A stretch of 64,000 nt of DNA, taken from the NCBI GenBank assembly GCA_009741485.1, contig CM019214.1, positions 4,077,152 through 4,141,151 of the forward strand. Reading direction: 5' to 3'. Below the pieces are notes generated by a model that saw only the letters and a list, made by a program, of their open reading frames with translations, was not told where the DNA came from and made no database searches. The DNA comes from Malurus cyaneus samueli (Eukaryota; Chordata; Aves; Passeriformes; Maluridae). A program made the position numbers and the translations under genes. Each line of letters opens with the position of its first letter. The stretch's first letter is position 1. Positions 51,561 through 63,668 of the stretch are shown here, piece after piece.

Positions 51561-52469
51561 GAAAGGGTGGAAACTGCAATCTGCAGGACATGGTACAGAG
51601 CTGAATGATTATATTCCCTAATATCCTCTAATGATCACAGCCTTTGCCTTAACAGAGCCCCACTGCTGTCTGGATCCTCAGTCACAGTGGCACTGCCTGT
51701 GCTGGTGTCTCAGCAGGGGAAGCAGGTTGATTCATCAGGAGCTGATTTCTGAACCTGTAAATCCAAATCTATGGAAACCACTTTATTAAAAACTAGTGGC
51801 ATATCATGCCCATCCTCTGGAGCCCAGAGCTATTTTATGTTCAGTCTTCTCAACATTTAAAGGACTTTGGTTTCTCTCAGTTTTTATGGATAATGATCAT
51901 GAGACTCACTTTTGTCAGACTGAAATAATAACTTCATTTACCATTTTCTGTCCAGTAATAAATTGATTTGGGGAGGAGTGACTATAACATGCATATTATT
52001 TCAATGCAAAATATATGGATTTGTGTAAGTCCAATACTTTGTGATAAAATCATGAAGAAAAAAGCACTCTGGCAGCTCTTGATTTTTAAAGTTCTGTTTC
52101 TATTTATAAATTCTGTTAGGAAGGCGCAGCCTAAGCAGAAAGACAAATTCAAATCACACTTTTTATGTAATTGTGCTCATTTCTCTAAGGATCTGAAATG
52201 CCCCATTCATCAGTTCTGTTATCTCTTGGCTTGATGAGCACTTAAAGTTGAAACATGTAGCTATCTTAATCTACTTTGAGATACAGAGCTTTTGGATACA
52301 TAAATTAGGACCTGCACTAAGGCAAGCACATAATTTCTTGCTCTGGCACAAAGCAGCCCTGATGAAGTTAGACATTTTTCTGCCTCTCGTTAAACTAATT
52401 AATTTTTGAAACCCCATTTGTTCTGAGTTTTCTTTCCCCCTCCCTAACTGAAGATAGGGATTCTGAAAG

Positions 52470-52511
52470 AAAAAAAAAAAAGAAAAAAAAAAAAAAAAAA
52501 CAACAAAAAAA
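52470..52511. repeat. A-rich tract
   Basis: A12-G-A18 followed by CAACAAAAAAA. Confidence 0.95.
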
Positions 52512-52663
52512 CTGCTCCAAAAGATTTTACCTAATGAATTGGACATTATAATCAAAGATACTGGTGGAAATGAACAAATCACGAGTGCAATCAATCTCAG
52601 TTGTGTCCTCAGGGAGGAGGGCAGGGCTGAGCATGGACAGGACAACTTGACAACTCAAGGTTG

Positions 52664-52701
52664 TTTCACTTTGAGAAGTGAAGTTTTCACTTTGAGAAGT
52701 G
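52664..52701 (+). repeat. Short tandem duplication, 17-bp identical core, period 21
   Basis: TTTCACTTTGAGAAGTG occurs at 52,664-52,680 and 52,685-52,701. Each core is also a near-palindrome (CACTT...AAGTG). Confidence 0.95.
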
Positions 52702-53439
52702 GAAACATGCCTCTTGGTAATGAGAGGTAAAAAAAAAAATCCCTCGTAATTTTATCAAAGTGCTTACAGTTTGCACTGCTGCAGTTGTTTTATTCTGTGT
52801 AGTTTTGCCTGTTTTTAGATGTATTTGTTTTCATCAAAGATGGTGAGGCCCAACAGATGTAGGAGGAAGATAAAATAACAACAAAGAGCAAGCAAACAAA
52901 AGCCTTGTCTTAAAGTACGTTTTCACACATGAAGCAACAATTTTGTTGGGAGTAAAAATAAAGCTTCCAGTTCTGTAGTACTTGAAAATGTTTATCAGTG
53001 CTTTTTGTTTATGAGCGTCATGGGGTTTTAAGCACCTGTTAAGGCTGATGTAAATAAGGTTTTCAGACAAAGTGAAGCCAGGGGAAAACTGATGCCTCTT
53101 CCACATCTCTTGAGGGCTTTGGATTAGGGACAAGGGTCAGTGCTTTCCCCTGGAGATCCTGCTGTCCATCCCATCTAGGAAGACCCAGCTGACCCATGGC
53201 TCTCCCTGGCACATGGGGCAAATGTGGTTGGTGTCAGTCAGGAGCAAAGGCAATGTGATCCCTAACATGGTGATTTTCAGATATTTGAGTTGTTGGCTGA
53301 GTTGTGCAGATGTACTGAACAATCAAGCTTGAAATAACTTTGGAACAGCCAAAGAAGTCACTGCTGAAAGGGTTTCACCTCTGACTGATCTGACAGGAGT
53401 TGTTTGAGTCCTGCTCTTGTCTGTGTTTGTTGACTCAGT

Positions 53440-53595
53440 TCATAGAATCACACAGGGTATTTGGATTTGTAAGGGATCCCACAGGGATCCTCGAGTCTAA
53501 CTCTGAAGTGAACGGCCCATATGGGGTCCAAACCTGTATGTAAGGTAACCCTGGAGTTACTATTATCACACTATAACCAAAATAATTGCAAACTT
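53440..53595 (-). mobile_element. TguSINE1-like SINE (tRNA-Ile head, CR1-type tail)
   Basis: On the plus strand the left part (53,440-53,510) is a CR1-type 3' tail in reverse: TCATAGAATCACACAGGG, then AAGGGATCCCACAGGGATCC and TCGAGTCTAACTC. The right part (53,513-53,595) aligns with the reverse complement of an eukaryotic tRNA-Ile. GGCCCATATGGGGTCCAAACC corresponds to the acceptor/T-arm with B-box, and GAGTTACTATTATCACACTATAACC to the anticodon-to-D-arm region. About 11 extra bases lie between the two halves. A tRNA-Ile-derived head joined to a CR1-X-like tail is the published structure of the zebra finch SINE TguSINE1. This copy is diverged and has no functional tRNA. Confidence 0.65.
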
Positions 53596-56395
53596 CCTCG
53601 AGTTCAGGCCCTGTGGTGATCAGGAGGAGAGCGCAGTCTGCTGCTCCTTTTTACAGTTTTACAGATGCTGCATGGTAGATTTAGGCATGCCACTGACTTT
53701 GCATGACTGTATGCTTGTTTTTTTATTAAAAAAAAAAAAAAAACCAAAAAAAAACAACTCTGTGTTGTATTTTTGAGAAAACATACTAACTTCCACTTGC
53801 ATTTTATATAAAAATGAGACAAAACCTGGTTTCCTGTCTTGAAACTCAGAAAGAGTTAAGTCATTAACAGCAGTACATTAGCATAACTTGGACTTTAAAA
53901 CCTTGAAAGTACAAAGACAACAGTTTGCAAAGCATTAGCCACATCTGAGAGCAATTAATTAAATTAAATGGAACAATGAACCACTTCTTGTAGCTGTACT
54001 CCCTGGTTTGTGACAAATTGGTTAAGTCAGTTGTATTAATGGGGTCGGCCTGTTCTGAGATATTTGATTCTAGAATTACTGAGGTTCAAAGTTCCTGAAT
54101 TAGGAGTTGTCATCATCTTCTCAGAGGTTGTAAAAGTCCCATTGAGGCACCTTTAATATGAAGGGCTGTAAGATTTTTAGTACAACACTTCAGCTTTTGA
54201 CAGCGTGCCATAATGGGTACCCGTGAAGTGAGCAAAATGCAGCAATAATAAAAACTGGGTTTCTGGCAAGAGTCAGAGGATTGAACTGGTTGCTGTTGAA
54301 GGAGAAAGTTGATGTATTTTGAGGCAATTGTAATTTTATGTACCTGATCTTATCTGAAGCTCATGGTACTGAAAGCATGTGCAAAGAGGGAGGGGTGAAA
54401 AAAATTCTCTGTCTAAAAGAAGCTGCAAAACCATGTAAATTAATATGTTTAATATATTTTTAAATGCTTATGTTAACATTTTAAGGTCTTTTTTTGTTTT
54501 TCATGATGAAATCAGAATCTAAAAGAACTTGGTCAGGTTACAGAAGTATTACTTTTGTCTCCTCCAGAGAGGAAACAAAGCCAGAAAACATATTTGACAC
54601 TAATTTGCTAGTGGCTAAGAAGGAAGAGCTCGGTTTCTGTATAATCTTTTGAATTTCCTTTTGCTCCTTTCAGATGACCCGAATGAAATTTGAAGGTTGC
54701 ATATCCCTGAGCTTTAGGAAAAGGAGCTACTATTTTTAGTAGTAGTAAACCTTTTTGAGAAATACATTTTATACTGTCAGAGGAAAAGCAAACTATATGA
54801 ATATATTTTCTATACCTATTGGCCTATTCTAATAAATAAACTATTGATCTATCTGCAGCCTCTTCCTAAAAGTCAAGCCTTAGACTAAATAAATTAGTCC
54901 ATTCCAAACCTCTGTTAGATTGAAGGCTCTTTATTTGCATTTTATGGCCAAAAGCACCCAATAAAAACCACGCCGAACCCCAAACCTCTGTGTTCATAGT
55001 TTTACCACAAAGTGATGTTGAGGTAGCCATCTATTATTCTGTGATTAAGGGGATGTGTACATTCTTGTAATTATGATAGCCTGGAGCTTTAGAGTCTTTG
55101 CAGTTTGCACACAGGAATTTTGTGGAGGGAAAAGTGGAAGAAAAGGTAGTTAAATAAAGACATACAACCCTATTTTGTGTATATGTATGTAATCTGTACA
55201 CATCTAAGCACAGGGAAATTTCATTTAATTTCACTTTGAATAAAAAAAAAAAAAAAAAAAAGTTTCTAAATAATTTACTGTAAATAAATGTATATTTAGT
55301 GTCCATGCCAGTAATTCTTTGACCTGAACCAGTTGACTAACACAGTATCAAGTCTCAGTACATGCTTACTGCACTTTGGTTTTCTTTTTTATTTTAAGAT
55401 TGACATCTTAATCCTTGGCTTTCATCTTTTATTATGTTACAACTAAAAAGTGGGAGACAATGTGAAAATGACTTTCACATCCATAGGTTCTGCCTTAGAA
55501 GCTGAACTGGACTATTTTGCTTTAAAACCCCAAGTCTGAAGCTGCTGTGCCAGGGGAAGCTTGACAAAGCAGGGACGATGGAGCTGACATTTGAAGAACT
55601 GGGCCGTTGTGTCACAAGTTAGGCCAATAGATGTCAATCTAAATCCTGTAGAGAAAAGCAAACTAATGAGTCAGAAACGTACTGCTGCTGTGTGTTTGCC
55701 CTCCAGACCTGAAACATTTGTTGGTCTCAGGGAAAGAATAACTTCAGGAAACTTGACTTGGGATTTAATTTTAACTGCTATCAAAGGTTGTGATGTTTTA
55801 AGAGGAGATACTGTTAATCAGTCATAAAAAAAGAACATGTTGCAAATATGTGCCTTCAGCAGCTCACTTCCATCCTCTCACCTCCCCAGAATGCCCAAAG
55901 AGTGCTTGAAAATAACTAAATTACAGGAAACTGCTCTGTACAGTTCTGACCCAATAAATTACTCCTGTCACATTAGCTAGATATACCTTTTGAGAAGGTC
56001 GGTTTGTGCAGGTTCTTTAATGATGATTTCTGTGTCATATATGAAGAAGTCCTTCCTAACTGCCTGCCTCTGGGACAGGGAGCTGGCAGTGAGGAGAGTG
56101 AGGGAAGAGACCAGGACTGCCAGCCTGGAAGCCCAAATGTACAGGATGGTTCCTTTCCCTGGCCATTATGGGCTTCTGTGTCCTGCCTCAGGGTGTCCAC
56201 TGGAAGCCGTGGTCATGTGTCCTCATCCAGTGCATATGGCTTTACCTGAAAACTGCCTGAAAACAGAGAGAGGTTTAACATATGGAAAAAATAGTGTGAA
56301 ACCAAAATAAGCATAGTGCAGATGTTCGTTGTTGTAGCCACTGTAGGATTAGAAATAGTTGTAGATAAAACTTGCTATTTTAGGAAAAGGGGTTT

Positions 56396-56396
<1 letters not shown>
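53596..56396. other. Non-coding stretch, no recognised element
   Basis: No gene recognised. A-rich runs lie at about 53,728-53,756 and 55,241-55,261. The GC-richer segment 56,040-56,260 shows no known motif. Confidence 0.5.

Positions 56397-56397
<1 letters not shown>

Positions 56398-56432
<35 letters not shown>
56398..56432. repeat. Poly(T) tract, T35
   Basis: Uninterrupted T35, 18 bases upstream of the CR1 terminus on the plus strand. Confidence 0.95.
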
Positions 56433-56433
<1 letters not shown>

Positions 56434-56450
56434 GTGGACCTAAAATGCTG

Positions 56451-56830
56451 AATCATAGAATCACGAAAGGCTTGGGTTGGAAAGGACTCTGAGAATCACG
56501 TAGTTCCAGCTCCCCTGGCCTGGGCAGGGATGTCAATCACTAGATCAGGTTGTTCAGGGCTCCATCCAACCTGGCCTTGAACACTTCCAGGGATGGGGCA
56601 TCCACGAGTTCTCTTGACAACCTGTTTCAGTGCCACACCGCCTGCTGAGTGAGGAATTTATTTCTGACATCAGATCTTAACCCTCCACCCTCTTTCACTT
56701 TCAAACCATTGACCCATGTCCTGTCATTATCTGCCCATATAAAATCCCTCTCCCTCCTTTTTATAAGCCCCTTTTAGGTGCTGGAAGGTTTCAGTGTGGT
56801 CTCCCTGGAGCCTTCTCTTCATCCCTGGCT
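56451..56830 (-). mobile_element. CR1 LINE 3' fragment
   Basis: The plus strand starts AATCATAGAATCACGAAAGG and follows the reverse complement of the CR1 3' UTR for about 380 bases: GCTTGGGTTGGAAAGGACTC, CAACCTGGCCTTGAACACTT, CCAGGGATGGGGCATCCACG, and GTCTCCCTGGAGCCTTCTCT. It is well preserved, 5'-truncated and non-coding. Confidence 0.92.
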
Positions 56831-59286
56831 CTTTCCTTTTGGGATGAAATATGTATATTACAGTTCTGAATGGGGTGGTTTTTGTTTTGTTTTTATAAGG
56901 AAAACACAAACTGTAGATAGTTTTTTTGACCTGACAGCTAAGTCTGAGAGTTCCACAAATCAGGGAGGATGTAGTTGAGGATTACCACTGTTACACAGTT
57001 CTAAGGCAGAGAGAGGGGCAAAATGCAAAAATGTGCAGTTCACTCTGGCTTTGTCAGCCAAATATTCCATGTTGGTTGCAGTGATTGGCTTTTTTTGATG
57101 TTATATATTTATATATGGAGATGACAGTCTTCAGGCAGTTCCATTAGGGGTCTAAGTTAATTTTACCTCTGTAAAACGAGACAGTGATGCAAAATAAATG
57201 CAGATACCAAAATGTCAGCTTGTTTTCTGAAAGTCATGATGGTAAAAGTGGGAATTTTTGTAATAACATTTTAATATGATGGGAAGGTCTGTCTCATCAG
57301 CATGTCTAAAGTACATGGCATTCTATTGCTCTTGTACGAGTGGTCAGAGGCAATAAATGTTTTTTAAATCAGAAAATATTTGCTAAGTAGGAGATTTAAA
57401 TTTATGTGATTTATAGGTGCATTGAAGGCCGATGGCATTTCCAGGTATTTTTGCATGTACTTTGAATTCAGACTTGTGCTTTTCTGGCAGATTATGCTGG
57501 ATCATTATAATGCCTGACAGGTGTTTTCAATGAACATTTTTAAGTAAAAGCTGTATCTGTGGTAAACCTCCAGCAATGTATGAATTTTTCTTAATCAAGT
57601 GGTAGGCAAAGGTAGCAGCAGGAAAAAAAACAACATTGAAAGAGAGGTTCTGATGTGCTCTTATGGGGCTCTTGGTGAGGTTCTGATGATATTGGTGTTT
57701 TCAAAGGTTTGTTAGAAATGCTAGTGACCAGAACTGTCTCGAGTAAAGAAAAAAAGCCCCACATTTTCTTTAAAGATGATGTGAGTATGCAAGTATTTTG
57801 AGTAAATGTACAAGATAAGTTACTGTTATTGGAAATAGAAATCCCACTGTGTATGTAAGGCTTTGGATCAGCTTTTGATTTTTAACTTGAGTTTCTTCAG
57901 GGTTTTTTGATACTGCAGATCTAGAGTTGAGTGCTCTTCTCAAGTGACCAGTAGCAAACGCTTATGATCCACTTCAGAACTTGAAGACTTTATCCTCCTT
58001 ATATCTGAGAAATAAATGACATCATGTACAGCATGATCACAGATCTTACAGAAGTAGATGACAGGATGACAGTACATTTCTCACAGTTCAGATGGCTGCA
58101 ACAGAGAATGTAATGAGCCATAATGGTATAATTTTTCATGTTGGAATTTTAATATTGTGTTTTCTACAGCTCTTAATATATCATGCATTAAACATGTTTC
58201 AGAAACCACAGTGAGTTATATATTCATAGTGTCAATAAAGGAAAACAGTCTGACAACCACATGGAATGATGAAAATCTGTCCTAAGGCCCCTCTCTATTC
58301 TTTTTTTCTGTTGAAGTTGTTGAAAGGAAGCATAACAACCTGGAAGGACCTCACTTTTAAAATGTGTTGTGGTCATAAGTTAGAGGTAATAGCCTGGTGT
58401 CTTGTGCTCCTGGCTGGGTTACAGACATAGCCCAGAGTGTCTGGACTTCAAACAAGAAGAGAGGTCACCGTGCTCATGCACTGCCCCTGCCTAAAGGGGA
58501 AATGATAGCAGGGAGATGCTCTTTCTGAGTGTGGCTTTGAGTACTTTGTCAGAGTCCTGGTAGAAAAGGGCAGTTATGTTTGCCTTCTGGAGGAGGATTA
58601 AGAACAGGATTTTTGGAATCCTGGAACCAATTTTTTTTTTCTGGGGATAGAGTATTTTTGAGCCAGTAATGCTCTTGACTGCATATCTTTATCACAGATA
58701 CCTCAAAGCTGTCATGCCAGAGAGCGGAGTGAAAATAGTGTCAACAAAAAAAAGAATAAAATGAGAAATTACCCTTTAATCAACCCATTGCCTGAAGTCA
58801 TAGATGGTGTTGATTGTGTCTTGTCTTAGCATAGTATATACAGGGGAGGTAAATTGCAGTAACAATAGGAGACAGCATATCTGATTCGACTGAGAAACAT
58901 AGTTACAAAAGCTATTATATCTTATTTATTTGGATTAAGTTTGTGAAAACTTTGAACAACAAGGTGACCTTTTCGTTGATTAATCCCAAACTGGAGATTA
59001 TTTTTTGTGAAGGCAGCAGACTCAAAATAATGCCAGTCACTCAGAAGGCAGTGGTGTTTTCTAGGAGCTGGTCTTACTGGCATGGGAAGGGGAAATAAAA
59101 GAAATTACTGAGAGCCCACTTTCTGGCTCTTTGCAGAACCAGCTGCCATGCTGATGGCAAGAGATGATGCGTGGGCTGCATGGTGGGTTTTCATCCCATT
59201 TCATTTCATTCTCTGGCTCTCAGTATAGCAAGGCAAAAGCTCCTGTTTCCCAGTTGCTGCACTTGGTAGAGTTCTCCATCTCTGTT
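56831..59286. other. Non-coding stretch, no recognised element
   Basis: AT-rich with no recognised gene or repeat. A 17-base A/T palindromic run sits near 57,103. Confidence 0.5.
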
Positions 59287-59801
59287 TTGTTCTCATGAGA
59301 CCCCACCTGAAGCAGTGTTGAGCTCTGGGGCTCCCAATATAAGAAGGACGTGGAGGAGTGGGAGTGAGTCCAGGAGATGGTCACGAAGGTGGTCAGAGGG
59401 ATGGAGCACCTCTGCTATAAGAGGGTTTAGGTTGTTCAGCATGGAGAGAGAAGGCTCCGAGGAGACCTTAGAGCATCTTCCAGTGCTCAAAGGAACCTAC
59501 AAGAGAGCTGGAGAGGGGCTGTTTCCTCGTTCATGTGATAAGACAAGAGGGGATGACTTTAAATGGAAAGAAGGTAGATTTAGACTAGTCATTAGGAAGA
59601 AATCCTTCACTGAGTGTGGCGAGACACTGAACAGGTGGCCCAGAGGAGCTGTGGATGCCCCATCCCTGGAAGTGTTCCCAGCCAATTTGGATGGGTCCCT
59701 GAGCTCCTGATCTTCCATTCCTGCCCATGGCACAGGGAGTGGACATGGGTGAACTCTCAGATCCCTTCCAGTGCAGCCCAGTCTGTGATTCTGGGATCCC
59801 C
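59287..59801 (+). mobile_element. CR1 LINE 3' end
   Basis: This begins within the last codons of ORF2 (the sequence for CCCCACCTGAAGCAGTGTTG lies at the RPHLEYC position, already broken by a stop). It continues through the 3' UTR blocks GGCTCCGAGGAGACCTTAGA, CTGGAGAGGGGCTGTTTCCT and TGGATGCCCCATCCCTGGAA. It ends at GTGATTCTGGGATCCC, a mutated CR1 terminus. A 131-codon open frame over it is UTR sequence without function. Confidence 0.9.
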
Positions 59802-62800
59802 CTTAGGGTCCCCAAGCACTGAGGGCTGTGCCTGCCCTGGGGGAGAATGCAAAGCCAGGTCTCAGGAGGACCAAACTTGTCACCTTGCAACGACTTGACA
59901 GGGCTGCACCTGATTATTAATGCGTGTCACAGTGGAACAGTTTGTTCCCTGTGTCTCTTAAGAGGATTTTCCTGTGTTACAGTGTCAAAATCCTGCATAA
60001 TTTCTGCCTGATTTTCATGGAGGCATAATCAGGTTTTTTTTTTTTTCTCAGCTCCATCCCTGAAGACAGTTCTCTGCTGCTGTTCTCTTAAAATAAACCA
60101 GTTCTTTAATGAAACCTCCTGTAATGAACTGCACTGTCACTGTAATTTTGTTTATGAAAAAATATGAAGGACATCAAGGGTACTACAGTATACATGTAAT
60201 GTTATTATAAGAGGGCCTCCTGCCAATACTGGAAACCACAGTTCAGCTCTTTGAAAGATGGAATATGTTCGTGTGCAATGGAATTACAGTTCAGTTTATG
60301 TTTCTTGGAAACTTAGTACTTACATTTATTTTATGATGTCTCAGATCTCCTCAAATGTTAATTGAAATAGATCTGCAAGGCTGAGATATTGGAAGATGCT
60401 TTCGGCAGAACATGTTATTCTAAATTGGGTTTCTTTATTGTCTTCTGGCTATTTGGATTAGAATAAACCATTAGTACTTGTATTATTTTAAGACTGAGCA
60501 ATAACTTGGTTTTAAATAAGAAAAATATTTAGTTTAGCAGAATTATATTGTGATCTTGCAAATTCATAAAAGCATTCTGGTGTATAACAGTGATAATAAA
60601 GCTTACACTGAGCTACTGTGGAACTAAGAATAAAGCAAAATGAAAAAAAAAAGATAAAAATTAAGAGTGGCTTGACTGAGGGAAAGCCATATATAGTTTA
60701 TAACCTCATTCTTCTGCCTTCTCTGGGGCAAAACTTGCGTTTGATTTTTGTAGATTTTTTTCCAAGTAATGATTAAGGCATTAGGTTCCTATTTTAGTGG
60801 TTTCTCAAAAGTTTCCATGTGTCATAGGTGAAAAGATGTCTTTCCATTATTTTAAGCAAATGACTGGGATGAGATCCATATAAATAATTTACTCAAAATT
60901 ATATGCTGGCTGCATCATGAAAAAAAGAAAAAAAAAGTGAAAAAAAGGTGATTTTTTTTCTCTTCCTGCAAAAATCAAAATTGGCATCCTTTGAAAAGCT
61001 CCTTATGGAAAAGCTTTCCAGTGATATAATTCATCTAGCTTTGAAGTGTCATTTGGAAATTAAACATGAAGATGCTTTATTTAGAAAACTCAAAACAATC
61101 TCTTTCGGGAAGAAAAAAAAAAAAAAAAAAAAAAGACTCCTGTGTTTGGAGGCATGAATCACAAAATTCAATGAAGTCCATGCGTATTGACAAACTAGAT
61201 TAGTAGGTGGGTTTTTTTTTTTTTTTTTTTTTTGGTTTGGTTTTCTGTTATGTCTTTGAAGTTGCCAGTGTGTCCTGGGGTCCCTGGGACTGAGCAATTC
61301 TGATTCAGCTGACACCAACCCCACCTGAGTGGGAAGCAGACAGCATTTCTGCCCATCTGTCCTTTTCCTCCAGGATGATGTGCTGGAGACAGCTCATGTC
61401 TGCTGAGAACTGTGACCCAAGTCTGTTAAAATCACGAGAAGATTTTCCATCGATTTCAGTGGGTTTGAGTTAGTATTTTAAGCAAGGATTAACAGCACTG
61501 CCCGTGCTCCTTTTCTCTCAGCCTTTAAGAATGGGGAGAAAAAGGTTTTGGGGAGGGATGTGTCAAAAAGGTCTCTGTTTTTCTCAGTGGTTGGGAGGAA
61601 TTTTCTCAGCAATGTAGGAATAAGGTAGAGAGAAAAAAAAAAATCAGTGAATTACTCTATTTTCTTCCATTGTTTTAATGCTGTACACAGGAGGGAATGT
61701 CCCTGGACCCTGATGATAACCTTAACTCTCCCTGCCTCTGCTGTGCAGTCCTGTGTAACCTGTCCCTCACCCAGAACAGGGTGCTGCTCTTCCCAGCATC
61801 AAGGTGCACCAGCCCTGAGAGCAAGGCAATAAAATTGCAAAACGAAGGTCAGAAGGATGTACACAGTGTTGTCAGAAGTTCTTGTTATAAGCAGCACAGC
61901 CCATGAGCAGCTGAAAGGAGGTTAGACAGCAGAGCAGAGAAATGTCTGGAGAGAGGACAGCTGGGGCTGCTCTTGGGAAATGCTCTAGAGGGGTCAAGAC
62001 TCTAATCTTACACAGGGTCAGAGATGGTGTAACTTCAGCATAAAACTTGTTCTGGACCCTGTAAGTGTTGACAGTCACCCCACTCAGCAGGACAAAACCC
62101 TTCTGCAGCGTGTCTGTGTCCAAGCAGTGAAGGAGGAGTCAGTGAAACCCCTCACTGGAGTGCTGTTTACTCACATGAATAGAAGGCTACTGATTCAAGG
62201 CCATAATTGTCATGCAAATGGTTTACAATATGGACAATGTTCTCCTCCTGGTTTTGGACACAGAATTTTGTGTCGCTTTTGGCAGATGCTTTGATTTAGG
62301 AGCCAACACTGGGGCTCTCTGAAGAGCAGGATAAGCATTGCCTGTTTCAATTTGGAGGCACCTCTGCACATTTTCTCCATGTGAAATAATGCTTTGTGGT
62401 TTCCATATTCATGTAGTATTTACATCAGCGGGTTTCTTTGTCAATTATTAACAGTTTTTGTGGAGGAAAACAAAGAGAATTTTTTAAAGAACCATTAAAA
62501 GTGCCAAGTCGAGAAGGGAGCAGAAGGTTGTATGTGATGGTTTGTTCTGGCTGATTAGTATTTAACAAGAAATGAATTTGTGCAGTTAAACGAGATTCAG
62601 ATAATTTTTTATTGTGCACATAATCTCATGTCAGAGGAAATTTGTTAAATTTTCCACTACTAAAGCCCTTAAAGGGTATGGAACTGCTAACTTTATAACA
62701 TAGAGAGTCATAGAGGAGTACAGATGAAGTATTTTGAAATGTAATGTCATAAAAAATATTTCTGTATGTGTACTTACCTGGTATGAGGCTAAAACAAACC

Positions 62801-63668
62801 AAAAATGGAGCTACTGATAAAAATCACCAAATTTGTCTTTTTAGTAATAAAAACACCAAGAAGAAAATTAAAATTAAATGCAAGCACAATAAACTGGCAC
62901 ATTATACTGTGAGTTTATTAATTTTGATCTCTGTAGCATATGGTAGTTTCATGCAGCTAGGGGCTACGGCCACCTGTTAATACTCCAGGGTACCAAACAA
63001 AAAAGGATCTGCTTGTTCAGTGATGAAAAACACAGTGACTTCCATATTCTGATTAAAGGGGGAGGTTGTTGGTTTTTTGGGGTTTTGGTTATTTTCTTTT
63101 TAAACCTAGAGTACAAGTAACTTTCTAAAATTAAAACAATGTGTTAGATTTCATGGAGTTTTATTTAGAGGAAATACTAGTTGTTTTTCCCAAAAGCCCA
63201 ATCAAAGCTTTAGAGAATTTACACTGAAAACCTAGCTGGCAGCAACACTTTCCTCCTGAAGGAATCTGCACCTTGCCGCATTTTAAAAACCAGTAATTTA
63301 ATTTTAAAAGCTTTGTTTGCAGTGGGTCCCCTAACACAAAGCACCAAGGCAGTGATGTGCAAACTGTACTTTTTAGGAAATGTTTGTGGGGTTCCAGGAG
63401 CCAGGGCTGGTGCTTGTGCAGGGCCAGGGCTGAGCCATCTCTCCCAGCTGGCTCGTGGGTGGCTGGCGAGGATGCAGTGTCTGGCCCAGTGGCACGGGCT
63501 GGCTGGCACTGTTCTCTAAGGAATGAGGGGCTCTCTGCTGTGACTGGGATCACAGAGTCTCCTTGCAGCATGAGCTGCACTCTCAAATCCCTTCTTGGCT
63601 CCCCCAAAGGACATGGACCCAGTTTTACAGCGGGTGGGGTACGTAAGGTGTGATGGTAAAGGCGTGGC
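59802..63668. other. Non-coding stretch, no recognised element
   Basis: No gene recognised. A22 lies at 61,113-61,134 and T22 at 61,212-61,233. The GC-richer patch 63,380-63,620 has overlapping open frames on both strands (up to 148 codons) with no recognised domain. Confidence 0.5.

Larger units (their letters stand above)
51561..53439. other. Non-coding stretch with A-rich tract and small duplication
   Basis: No gene recognised. The A-rich tract at 52,470-52,511 has A12, G, A18, then a CAA-rich tail. Confidence 0.5.

Noticed and set aside
51173..51591. Cluster of overlapping 90-113-codon open frames on both strands
   Set aside because: Explained by the GC-rich internal repeats of an ERVL-like LTR.
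53513..53595. Possible tRNA-Ile gene on the minus strand
   Set aside because: The arms are mismatched, extra bases interrupt the body, and a CR1 tail follows; it is the head of a SINE, not a functional tRNA.
59315..59710. 131-codon open frame
   Set aside because: Lies in the 3' untranslated part of a CR1 element.
63161..63607. 148-codon minus-strand open frame near the right edge
   Set aside because: No known motif, other open frames on both strands in the same GC-rich patch, and no gene-like context.
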